A DNA stretch of 64,000 nt, taken from NCBI RefSeq assembly GCF_038630985.1, contig NZ_CP152049.1:3305501-3369500 (forward strand), read 5' to 3'. The notes under the pieces are model-generated. The model worked only from the letters and a program-made list of their open reading frames with translations, was not told where the DNA came from and searched no databases. This document shows positions 53,201 through 60,564 of this stretch, piece by piece. Position 1 is the stretch's first letter, and each line of letters starts with the position of its first letter. Position numbers and translations under genes: made by a program. Source of the DNA: Paenibacillus sp. FSL H8-0548 (GTDB lineage Bacteria > Bacillota > Bacilli > Paenibacillales > Paenibacillaceae).

Positions 53201-53456
53201 AGTAGAGCAAGCTGCTAATGAACTGAATGAAGCGCTGCAAGCATTCAAGGCAGCTATTAATGTCTCTGTTTCAGGTGACTTTAACAATGACGCCAAAGTA
53301 AGCATTGGAGACTTGGCCATTTTGGCTAAAGCTTATGGTGCGACATCTTCTGATGCCAATTGGAATCAAGTGAAGCATCTGGATATGAACAAGGATAATG
53401 TGATAGACATTGCTGATCTTGTTGCACTTGCAATCATCATTTTCAAAAATAATTAA
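50262..53456 (+). CDS. Rhamnogalacturonan lyase (PL11) with cohesin, FIVAR and dockerin modules
   Basis: About 1064 residues from ATG 50262 after AAGGTGAT. Signal peptide ending near ASAQA. Residues about 30-620 are a PL11 rhamnogalacturonan lyase: LEYLDRGLVAAKVSNGVFLS, VDGDGQYELFVKWDPSNSKD, DFDGDGKAEMMFKT (calcium sites), GHVPMTNPFFDSPHGR and QEIIYGA. A cohesin-like module follows at about 791-923 (AGQSFDLTYSLNN, AQDITITYDADSLEF), then a FIVAR-type helical module (927-1001), then a dockerin (1004-1064) with two calcium loops: DFNNDAKVSIGD and DMNKDNVIDIAD. It is secreted and cleaves the rhamnose-galacturonate backbone by beta-elimination. Carrying both partners is unusual. Confidence 0.92.
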   Translation: MALMKSSLLKSTMTTFLGVTVLLSSMSGITAASAQANSLSLKNGYQLEYLDRGLVAAKVSNGVFLSWRLLGNEVQGYSDKGLTGTDFNVYRNGEKIATVTNSTNYLDNNGTAENEYSVVATVNGEETGTGAAAKPWTSNYLDVPLKVPAPGVTPSGESYTYSANDTSVGDVDGDGQYELFVKWDPSNSKDVSQKGYTGNELIDAYTLEGKLLYRIDLGVNIRAGSHYTQFNVYDFDGDGKAEMMFKTAPGTKIIKYDEAGNVASEKYITMLAEDIASGYSNTDDYRYSATDYYNHLVRMFQDYHNHPEVIAGNWPATLEEAFRPIEALFTGSAALTPMPVHQYPLSLADAQTLADYYIDVLAPKRSVNNQLRTFEGFILTGPEYLTVFNGETGNEMETIRYKPGREDDGLIWGDYALGRVEPGNRVDRFMSSVAFLDGKKPYSIMARGVYTRMTMAAYSWDGNHLEEYWFVDSGHVPMTNPFFDSPHGRLGTNAGYEGLTTQGGHFMSIADVDFDGKQEIIYGASTIDDDGTVLYNSEGAMPAGSEAPGEIRRLGHGDALHVADIDPDRPGLEIFMVHEGGASVPYGYEMRDAKTGVVIYGAYTGRDTGRGMIGDVNPSVRGLETWAVSLLSATGAPVTGGTPGSNMSIYWNSDMTTQIVDGSGNSTPTIQQRSPSVSTVLTATNTRTNNSTKGNPSLVADLFGDWREELIVRTVDSSALRIFLSTSVTDRKLHTLMHDAQYRMQVATQQTVYNQPAYPSYYFASDTDFSKVNVLDFWTPMIDEAPSEASGAVLNGANAVIAGQSFDLTYSLNNVQREIVAQDITITYDADSLEFVAPPVSLDEQKAIIAAYDEKPGTVRVLVVHLGDTQTNLNSDLIKLSFKAKQTAASGITNIAVSKLETANGLGEEFLLSGSSHAVQINVIDRSALNNLITEAQAVKNNAVEGTAIGQYPAGSKATLQTAIDKAVQVAHLSEATQAQVEQAANELNEALQAFKAAINVSVSGDFNNDAKVSIGDLAILAKAYGATSSDANWNQVKHLDMNKDNVIDIADLVALAIIIFKNN

Positions 53457-53475
53457 TAGGGATGGAGCTTGGCCC

Positions 53476-53500
53476 GGAGGGGGAATTCATTTCTCCCTCC
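53476..53500 (+). other. Intergenic hairpin in the pectin cluster
   Basis: GGAGGGGGA/TTCTCCCTCC-type inverted repeat without a T-run, in the 74 bases between the lyase and the SLH-cohesin genes. It may protect the upstream mRNA or tune the ratio of enzyme to anchor. Confidence 0.5.
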
Positions 53501-53530
53501 AAACTACTTGTGTGAAAGGACTGCTGCTGC

Positions 53531-54559
53531 ATGAAACGAAGTTGGTTGCATTTCAGTTTAGTGATTATACTTGCGGTCTCTTTGTTCCCTTCAATGGTGA
53601 TGGGGGCTGAAGTGCCTTCCTTTTCAATATCATCTGCAAGCTCAACTGTCGGGGTCGGCCGGGATATTCAGGTTATTGTAAAAGGAGCTCAAATTCAAGA
53701 CTTGTATGGCTATGAAATCCGTCTATCCTACGATACCGAACGCTTGCGATTCAAGGGTGCTGCTGCTTCTTGGTCGGGATTTTCTGTGCCTAACTCTGGT
53801 AAGGATGGGGAGGTTATCTTCGCACATACAAAGCTTGGTACATTAAAAGGGGAGTCTGGATCAATCGATCTAGCTACTTTCACATTCGAAGCGAGAAGCA
53901 AAGGTGATACAGAGATTACGCTGACAAGAATTAAGCTTGTCGATTCGCAGGTGAAATCAGTCGTTGTAACACCACAAAACAAAGCAGCGCTTCATATTAC
54001 TGAGAATGCGAAAGTATCCTTTAGTGACATTGACAAGCACTGGGCAAAGTCACAGATAGAAGAGGCTGCCATTATCGGCTTTGTTAATGGTTATCCAGAC
54101 GATACATTCCGTCCAAACGCAAATATTAATAGAGCGGAATTTACTGCCATGCTGGCACGTGCGGTTCAACTGCCTGCTGCCCTAGACAAAGTATTAGATT
54201 TTGCTGACAATGATCAAATTCCCGTCTGGGCTGCTCCGTACGTTGCAGAAGTAGCATCTGCCGGTGTTATCTCTGGTTATCCGGATCAAACATTCCGCTG
54301 GAGCAACAATATTACCCGTGCTGAGATGGCTGTTATGGTAGCTCGAGCTGCCAAGCTCGATTTGTCGGAAAGCGATTCGGCTAACTTTGCTGATGATGCG
54401 GCTATTCCGAGCTGGGCTTATTCAGCAGTTTCAGCTGCCAAAGCGAACGGTCTAATCAATGGGAAAAATAATAATTTGTTTGACGCTAATGGCAAAGCTA
54501 CACGTGCAGAGGCCGTAGTTATGATCTTAAACCTTCTCAATTATCTTCAAACAAAATGA
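53531..54559 (+). CDS. Surface anchor protein: signal peptide, one cohesin, three SLH domains
   Basis: 342 residues. Signal peptide 1-25 (MVMG-AEV cleavage). Residues 30-155 read as a cohesin: DLYGYEIRLSYDTERLRF, GEVIFAHTKLGTLKG, SIDLATFTFEARSKGDTEIT, IKLVDSQ. Three SLH domains at about 162-215, 222-277 and 285-337, each with the NRAE/TRAE motif that binds pyruvylated wall polymer. This is the smallest possible anchoring scaffoldin: one cohesin fixed to the cell wall. It lies between two dockerin-bearing enzymes, which makes them its likely cargo. Confidence 0.9.
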   Translation: MKRSWLHFSLVIILAVSLFPSMVMGAEVPSFSISSASSTVGVGRDIQVIVKGAQIQDLYGYEIRLSYDTERLRFKGAAASWSGFSVPNSGKDGEVIFAHTKLGTLKGESGSIDLATFTFEARSKGDTEITLTRIKLVDSQVKSVVVTPQNKAALHITENAKVSFSDIDKHWAKSQIEEAAIIGFVNGYPDDTFRPNANINRAEFTAMLARAVQLPAALDKVLDFADNDQIPVWAAPYVAEVASAGVISGYPDQTFRWSNNITRAEMAVMVARAAKLDLSESDSANFADDAAIPSWAYSAVSAAKANGLINGKNNNLFDANGKATRAEAVVMILNLLNYLQTK

Positions 54560-54597
54560 TTGTGATCATCGCATGCGAGGGCGATCAAAAATGATTA

Positions 54598-57500
54598 ATG
54601 AAGGCGAGGATGGTTACTTTGAGGAGTAATAGTTTTAGGAGGACAGTTGCACTCATTACGATGTTTGCAATATTATTTTTTGGAGCTGTGCCTGGTGCTT
54701 TTTCTGTCACTGAAACAGCTTATGCCGCACAGAATGAGTGGAAATTCGACTTTGGCTCAGGTGCGCTGCAAGAGGGGTATGTACGAGTAGACTCGTCGTC
54801 TGCGTATTCTTCTGAATTAGCTTATGGGTTTGCGGATATTTCAAAAGTAAGCTGGGGCGATCGGAGTACGGCAGACGCGTTGCGAACCGATTATGCTGCC
54901 CCGGGCGATACCTCCTTTAACGTTGATTTGCCGTATGGTGATTATTCCATCACTGTGGTCAGTGGAGATTCGCAAGAGGCTGCTCATGTTGGCATGGTTG
55001 TGGAAATGATTCAGAAGGTGGCGACTACAGCCGTTGCTTCTGGTTCATTTATGGAAAGGTCATTTACGCTTTCTATGGTGGATGGACAGATGAATATGTT
55101 CTTTACAGGTACAGCGCCGAAAATTAACAGTCTGATTATTACAAAGCTTCCAGAGCGGACGGCCAATACAGTTCCCAACGTATTTCTGGCAGCTGACTCT
55201 ACCGTGTCTTCCTACGGTGCTAGTGCAAAGCCGCAAGCGGGCTGGGGGCAAATGATCAGCCGTTTCTTCACCTCTGATGTGAATTTTGTCAATCGCGCCA
55301 TTGGTGGAAGAAGCAGCAAATCATTTATCGTGGAGGGAAGATTGGATTCTCTGCTGCAGGAGCTTCGGCCTGGTGATTACATGTTTGTGCAATTCGGACA
55401 CAATGATGCAAGCATAGACAATGAGGCGCGTTATGCTTCTGTGCCGGATTATAAAAACTATTTAAAGCTCTATATCAACGGTGCACGGCAGCGCGGAGCC
55501 ACACCTATATTAGTTACGACGGTCACGATGCGATATTTTGATCAGGAAGGTAAAGCCATCCCGTCGTTTGTTGATTATGTAAACGCTACTAAGGAAGTCG
55601 CTGTAGAAATGAATGCCCCGCTCGTTGACCTGAGCGCGCTAAGCGTCGCTTACCTGAATCTGATTGGTCCGGAAACGTCTAAATTGGTTTATCTTCATGT
55701 TCCAGCAGCCATTTATTCGGCCTTCCCTGATGGCTTGATCGATAATGTTCATTTTCAGGAGTTTGGAGCAATCCAAATTGCCCGTCTTGTGGCAGGAGCA
55801 GTTAAGCAATTGGATATCCCATTGGCAGGCTTAGTAACCGATGTGACGATTCCGCCCGTGCCGTCAGTTCCACAAAATGTTGCGGTCAGCAATCTTAGCA
55901 ATACGGGTGCTAAAATATCATGGAACGCCTCAGAAGGCACAGAAATTTATAAGATTTACCGAAAGCTTGCTTCTGACACGGACTATGTGTCATTGATGAC
56001 AACCTCCGATACGAGTATTAATATTAGTGGAATGGTCGAAGGCAAAAAATACGATGTTCGCGTATCGGCAATCAGCGGCAGCGGTGAATCGGAGAAGTCG
56101 GCCGTTGTCACATTCGAGACGTCTGTGGCAGGGTTGAATTTCGACTTTGGTCTCGCAGGCAGCCCTGTTGCAGCAGGATATACGGAAGTCAATTTGTCCA
56201 CGCTTTATACGAAGGAAAGAGGCTATGGCATTACTGATTCCACTGACATGATTGGTCGAGACCGAGGCGAGAGACCGACATTGAGTACAATCTTAAGTGA
56301 TGCGGTTCGTGACTGGCTCGGTTACTTTAATGTAGGCTGGGAATTCAAGGTTGATCTTCCTAACGGCTTGTATGCTGTTAAGTTGTATGTAGGTGATTAT
56401 TCGGGCACGGCAAGAACTAACGTAGCTATTGAGGGAGTGAGCTATGGTGCTTTTAATGCGGCTGCAAGCTCCCATATTGAAAGAGAAATCCCTCTAGTCA
56501 CGCTTGCTGATGGGCAAATGGTGTTTAATTTCACTGGATCAACAGCCATTGTTAACGCTCTAGAGATTAAGAAATTGCTGATGACACCTACAAATGTGAC
56601 TATTGACGGCAGCTCACTTGCCTGGGCAAAAGTCGAAAACGCAGTAAATTATAAAATATATCGCAGCGCTAACGGTGGAGTGAGTGAATGGCTAGGTTCC
56701 TCGGAAACGAATAGCTATCCTGTGACTGCCGTTGAGCCCGATGTGAACTATGTGTATACGGTAACTGCAATCAACAGCAACAATCAGGAGACACCCCCTT
56801 CGGAAGCGGCAATTGAGCTGAGTCTTGTAGAAGAAAAAGCGGCATTAAGCGGGCCGGCAGAGGTGTTCGCAGGTCAGGCATTTGATCTGACTTATAGCTT
56901 GCGCAAGGTAACAACAGAAGTGCTCGCTCAGGAAGTGACTTTCAGCTTTGACAGTGAAAAGTTGGAGTTTGTTTCTGCGGAATCCCTGAACAACGAAAAG
57001 TATGCTGTTATTGTGGATACTAAGGAAAGCGTTGGTGAAGCTCATCTCTTAATTGTTTATCTAGACAGGGCTCAAAGCAATCCGAATGAGGATCTGCTCA
57101 CATTGAAGTTTAGAGCGAGAGCGGCAGCGGGTGATGCGAAAATTGACGTCTCGCAGCTGATAACCGCCGATTCGAACGGAGTAGAAACGAGTCAGTTAGG
57201 TACATCTTATACGCTTAGAATCAATGTTGTTGACAAGGCTGCATTGAACGCATTGATCACAGCGGTAAAAGCGATTCATCAGGCTGCTGTAGTAGGCACC
57301 GATGCAGGGCAATATTCATCCAGCTCGAAAGCTCAGCTGCAGCAGGCAATCACTGCAGCCCAGCAGGTTAGTGAAGACATTACAGCAACCGATCAACAAG
57401 TAGCAAGTGCAGCAGCCTTACTGGACGCTGCACGGCAAGTGTTCCTCGATTCCGTTGTCCGCTTGACTGGAGACTATAACAACGATCAGCGCGTATCTAT

Positions 57501-57654
57501 AGGTGATCTGGCGATTGTTGCAAGCCACTACGGTACAAGGCTTGGGGATTCGGAATGGGAGCTTGTGAAGTCGGCAGATGTCAACGGAGACAATGTTATT
57601 GATATTGTAGATTTGAGCGCTCTGGCAAGATTGGTCATTACTAGCAATCCATAA
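54598..57654 (+). CDS. SGNH rhamnogalacturonan acetylesterase with malectin-like, FN3, cohesin, FIVAR and dockerin modules
   Basis: 1018 residues. Signal peptide to about residue 44 (AYA-AQN). Malectin-like/galactose-binding domain about 46-188; SGNH esterase about 192-415 with ADSTVS (usual form GDSTVS), IGGRSS, FGHND and DNVHF; FN3 (428-512); a second galactose-binding domain (514-660); FN3 (662-742); cohesin-like (746-877); FIVAR (880-955); dockerin (957-1018, DYNNDQRVSIGD, DVNGDNVIDIVD). It would remove acetyl groups from rhamnogalacturonan to open it to the lyase. The start may be the ATG at 54598 or 54610, or TTG 54619; the ribosome site is weak for all. Confidence 0.88.
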   Translation: MKARMVTLRSNSFRRTVALITMFAILFFGAVPGAFSVTETAYAAQNEWKFDFGSGALQEGYVRVDSSSAYSSELAYGFADISKVSWGDRSTADALRTDYAAPGDTSFNVDLPYGDYSITVVSGDSQEAAHVGMVVEMIQKVATTAVASGSFMERSFTLSMVDGQMNMFFTGTAPKINSLIITKLPERTANTVPNVFLAADSTVSSYGASAKPQAGWGQMISRFFTSDVNFVNRAIGGRSSKSFIVEGRLDSLLQELRPGDYMFVQFGHNDASIDNEARYASVPDYKNYLKLYINGARQRGATPILVTTVTMRYFDQEGKAIPSFVDYVNATKEVAVEMNAPLVDLSALSVAYLNLIGPETSKLVYLHVPAAIYSAFPDGLIDNVHFQEFGAIQIARLVAGAVKQLDIPLAGLVTDVTIPPVPSVPQNVAVSNLSNTGAKISWNASEGTEIYKIYRKLASDTDYVSLMTTSDTSINISGMVEGKKYDVRVSAISGSGESEKSAVVTFETSVAGLNFDFGLAGSPVAAGYTEVNLSTLYTKERGYGITDSTDMIGRDRGERPTLSTILSDAVRDWLGYFNVGWEFKVDLPNGLYAVKLYVGDYSGTARTNVAIEGVSYGAFNAAASSHIEREIPLVTLADGQMVFNFTGSTAIVNALEIKKLLMTPTNVTIDGSSLAWAKVENAVNYKIYRSANGGVSEWLGSSETNSYPVTAVEPDVNYVYTVTAINSNNQETPPSEAAIELSLVEEKAALSGPAEVFAGQAFDLTYSLRKVTTEVLAQEVTFSFDSEKLEFVSAESLNNEKYAVIVDTKESVGEAHLLIVYLDRAQSNPNEDLLTLKFRARAAAGDAKIDVSQLITADSNGVETSQLGTSYTLRINVVDKAALNALITAVKAIHQAAVVGTDAGQYSSSSKAQLQQAITAAQQVSEDITATDQQVASAAALLDAARQVFLDSVVRLTGDYNNDQRVSIGDLAIVASHYGTRLGDSEWELVKSADVNGDNVIDIVDLSALARLVITSNP

Positions 57655-57677
57655 TTATGTAATAGGTAAATGAAAAG

Positions 57678-57731
57678 GGTACAGATAGGCTGGACACCTA
57701 ATTAGGCGTTCAGCTTATCTGTACCTATTTT
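57678..57731 (+). terminator. Terminator of the pectin operon
   Basis: A 48-base hairpin with GGTACAGATA/TATCTGTACC and GCTG/CAGC arms, followed by TATTTT. It is 23 bases after the acetylesterase stop and immediately before repeat family B. Confidence 0.85.
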
Positions 57732-57827
57732 GAAATATAGGAAAGCCATTTCGCCATACTTTCTCTATATTTCTGGGAATGAAACGCGCAGCGCCGCCAA
57801 AGGACGGCGACAGCCGTTTCACCTTGT
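57727..57827. repeat. Dispersed intergenic repeat family B, copy 2
   Basis: Matches 32748-32848: TGAAATATAGGAAAG, ATTTCGCCATACTTTCTC, TATATTTCT, GGAATGAAACGCGC, GCCGCCAAAGGACGGCG, ACAGCCGTTTCACCTTG. The GCCGCC/GGACGGC centre can pair. It lies between the two convergent pectin genes. Confidence 0.85.
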
Positions 57828-57852
57828 ATGTTGAAATTTGGCCTATGTAAGC

Positions 57853-57892
57853 AAAACACAGCCAACATCCGAGGGGATGTTGGCTGTGTTTT
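57853..57892. terminator. Strong bidirectional terminator
   Basis: Perfect 18-bp stem AAAACACAGCCAACATCC/GGATGTTGGCTGTGTTTT with loop GAGG. It ends the minus-strand acetylesterase and backs up the plus-strand one. Confidence 0.92.
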
Positions 57893-57946
57893 TCATCTTT
57901 TGCAGCTTACCGGTTCATCTAACCGCTACAAGTAATCGGAAAACAA

Positions 57947-59731
57947 TTATTGGGAAGTCGAATCCAATATGCTTCTTGCCATAAATACGAGGTCGCTTAT
58001 ATCGATGATGTTATCCTGCACAAGATCGTATTTTTTGTAGAGAGCCCAATCCGTATCAGCGGAAGTTTTGCCATATGCTGACGCAACAAGAGCCAGATCG
58101 CCAATTGAAAGTCTACCGTCGTTATTCACATCTCCCGGCAGAGGATTCGGATTGCCGGTTGATTCTTCAATTTGGACATGGAGAGCAGCGCCTGACAGGC
58201 GGCTTTCAATGCCCTGACCGTTTGACTGAACTACTGAGTTTAAAGTAATGACCGTATTTTCCGCAGCGTCGGACTTTGCTTTGAACGTCAGCTTGAGCAG
58301 GTTTCCGCTAAGTCTTGGGCTTTTACCGGTATACACAGTAATGAATCGGGCTTTTCCTTCAGTCAGAACCTTGTCTGCAATGATGAAACCATCCTTTTGC
58401 GCGTTGGCTGACACAAGCTCTACATCATTCGGATTATAATGTACTGAAATGTCCTGAGCGTATACTGCCACACTCTCGTTCACACCGCTTAGCCCGAAGA
58501 AAACATCAAGCTCTTCTCCAGCTTTTACGATCTGGTTTCCATTCCATGTCGTTTCTGCAAAACCATCGAGTCCTTGTCGTACCAGATCTTCAGCAAAAAT
58601 ACGTGCAAGCTGAGTAGCGCCGTCACGATTAATATGCAATGTATCATTAATCGTGTACATATAAAGCTGGTTCGTCGCCTCGGCTCCAATAGTCGTAAAG
58701 TAAGCGGAGCTTAGAACATTCAGGTCAACTAACGGAACGCTTTCTTCGTTTGCGAGCTGTCGAACCTGAGTGTTGTACCATCGATTCGGATTCGTATGAA
58801 CATTGGAGGCGTTGAAATCACCGGACCTCCCCTGTGGGGTAGAGAGGATGATGGTCGCGCCTGTTGCTTTGATCTGTCTAATGATATCGCGTGTAATATC
58901 TTTGAATTGAGAGGCTGTTGTTTCATTTTTGGCAGCAGTATCATTAATGCCGAATTGATATATGAAATAATCTCCGGGCTTAATGTACTTCAGAATAGCT
59001 TCCAATTGTCCATCATTCCGGAAGCCTCTTGCAAACTGACCGCCGGAAGCCAAATTTTTGACATAAAAGGTTTCGGGATCAAGAAATTGCTGCAGCATTT
59101 GCCCCCAGCCGGCTTGGAAGGTCGTATCCAGCGGGTAGTAGCTGCTGACAGTGGAATCTCCACCAATAAATATAGTTCTTTTCGTCGCAGGGAGGTCAGA
59201 CAGCTTCGTAATTTCAAGTGCGCTTAATGTGTAATTCGCACCAACCAGCCCTTCAGTAACGAGCAGGTTCAATTGTCCATCCGTAATAGGGAACTGAACC
59301 TTGTCTTGAGCTCCGTTTCCAGTCAGGTTAATGATTTGGTAAACACCTTCGGCAACGACAGTAGATCTTTCTGTATCGCCTAAGGTAACCCCAATTTCGT
59401 ATAGTCCATTAGGTAAATCAACATTAAAGGTGTTTGTGCTTTTGTTGCCAAAAGTGACAAATTGCACAGCATCACTCTGAACGCCACTGCCCGAAGCAGT
59501 AACATTTTTCATATGCTCAGGTGTGTTAAAGCCATAACCTATGGATGAATCATATTGATCCATAGCGCTGACCCCAACATAACCACTCTCAACACCTTGA
59601 TTGCCAAAATCAAAACGATAAACGACTGATGAACTCGCAGCGGCTTCTGCTGGTAGAATGCTTAAACCGCTAATGACAACGATTAGCGCTAGAAAAATAG
59701 TGAAAGCTTTTGGTAATATGCTTTGTCGCAT
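57947..59731 (-). CDS. SGNH rhamnogalacturonan acetylesterase with cohesin and dockerin
   Basis: 594 residues from ATG 59731, which has AAGGAGGATAGCT before it; a longer frame to 59875 exists but begins without a site. Signal peptide about 1-30. Malectin-like domain about 34-180; SGNH esterase about 187-385: GGDSTVSSYY, ASGGQF, FGINDT and NDTLHINRDG carry the four blocks. Cohesin-like module about 394-527 (VKAGEELDVFFGLSGV, VYAQDISVHYNPNDVEL); short Pro linker; dockerin 532-594 (DVNNDGRLSIGD, DLVQDNIIDISD, where position 3 of the second loop is Val, not Asn). No FIVAR. A cre-like site overlaps its leader. Confidence 0.9.
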   Translation of the reverse strand: MRQSILPKAFTIFLALIVVISGLSILPAEAAASSSVVYRFDFGNQGVESGYVGVSAMDQYDSSIGYGFNTPEHMKNVTASGSGVQSDAVQFVTFGNKSTNTFNVDLPNGLYEIGVTLGDTERSTVVAEGVYQIINLTGNGAQDKVQFPITDGQLNLLVTEGLVGANYTLSALEITKLSDLPATKRTIFIGGDSTVSSYYPLDTTFQAGWGQMLQQFLDPETFYVKNLASGGQFARGFRNDGQLEAILKYIKPGDYFIYQFGINDTAAKNETTASQFKDITRDIIRQIKATGATIILSTPQGRSGDFNASNVHTNPNRWYNTQVRQLANEESVPLVDLNVLSSAYFTTIGAEATNQLYMYTINDTLHINRDGATQLARIFAEDLVRQGLDGFAETTWNGNQIVKAGEELDVFFGLSGVNESVAVYAQDISVHYNPNDVELVSANAQKDGFIIADKVLTEGKARFITVYTGKSPRLSGNLLKLTFKAKSDAAENTVITLNSVVQSNGQGIESRLSGAALHVQIEESTGNPNPLPGDVNNDGRLSIGDLALVASAYGKTSADTDWALYKKYDLVQDNIIDISDLVFMARSILDSTSQ

Positions 59732-59749
59732 AGCTATCCTCCTTATCAA

Positions 59750-59764
59750 TTGAAAGCGTTTACT
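59750..59764. promoter_or_regulatory. Catabolite-responsive element (cre-like)
   Basis: TTGAAAGCGTTTACT fits the CcpA consensus WTGNAANCGNWNNCW fully. It sits 19 bases before the minus-strand acetylesterase start, where a bound repressor would block transcript extension. Confidence 0.78.
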
Positions 59765-60082
59765 ATTGAATGTAGTATATTGACTTTTGTGAGCTGCATA
59801 AGCTTGTGAAAATGAATTCCCTCCCTTCAAAATATTATAAATAGCGTTAATGAAGTCTATTAAATCAGTATGCATACAAATAATAGAAGTAATCCAATTA
59901 TTAGTAAAGTTAATAAACAGCGCTTTTTGTTCAATATTCTGACCAATTGATATAATAGGCTTCTTAAACGAGAAAATGGTGCACTACTTACGCATGCAGG
60001 ATTTTCATGCCTGAAATAGTTTTGTATTATTTTGTAACGAATCATCGGTTAGCCAGTCTTATTAATGCAAGGGGGTGAACGA
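59765..60082. other. AT-rich divergent intergenic region
   Basis: Promoters of the minus-strand acetylesterase and of the plus-strand sigma-factor gene should lie here. TGTAACG at about 60036 could be an ECF-type -35 for self-activation of the sigma gene, but the -10 is unclear. No gene is seen. Confidence 0.4.
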
Positions 60083-60562
60083 GTGGCTGATTTGAAAAAA
60101 ATCTATGATCAGTATTTTCAAGACATATACTTATTTGCTTTGTCCTTAAGTCGAAATGAACAAATTGCGGAGGAAATAACGCAGGAGACTTTCTTTAAAG
60201 CGCTGAAAAATATAGAGCAATTTAAAGGCAATTGCAAAATTAGCGTCTGGCTGTGTCAAATCGCCAAAAACACCTATTATTCCTATATGGACAAGCAGAA
60301 ACGATTAGCAACAGATGATCGACCTGATAGAGCCAGCGGTTTTGATATTGAAAAACATTTCGTCGACAAAGCGGAAACCTTACGTATTCATAAGTTATTG
60401 CATGGACTGGACGAGCCGTATAAGGAAGTTTTCACATTAAGAATATTTGGAGAATTATCGTTCGACCACATCAGCCAAGTTTTTGGGAAAACGGAGAGTT
60501 GGGCAAGGGTGACGTTTCATCGAGCGAGGCACAAAATAAAAGTATTAATGATGGAGGAATGA
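60083..60562 (+). CDS. ECF-type RNA polymerase sigma factor
   Basis: 159 residues from GTG 60083 after GGGGGTGAACG. Region 2: YLFALSLSRNEQIAEEITQETFFKALKN; region 4: EVFTLRIFGELSFDHISQVFGKTESWARVTFHRARHK (shown in part). It is a small sigma factor that recruits polymerase to envelope-stress promoters. Its stop overlaps the following anti-sigma frame start, typical of ECF/anti-sigma pairs. Its targets are not known; the surface-exposed gene cluster next door is a candidate. Confidence 0.9.
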   Translation: MADLKKIYDQYFQDIYLFALSLSRNEQIAEEITQETFFKALKNIEQFKGNCKISVWLCQIAKNTYYSYMDKQKRLATDDRPDRASGFDIEKHFVDKAETLRIHKLLHGLDEPYKEVFTLRIFGELSFDHISQVFGKTESWARVTFHRARHKIKVLMMEE

Positions 60563-60564
60563 CT

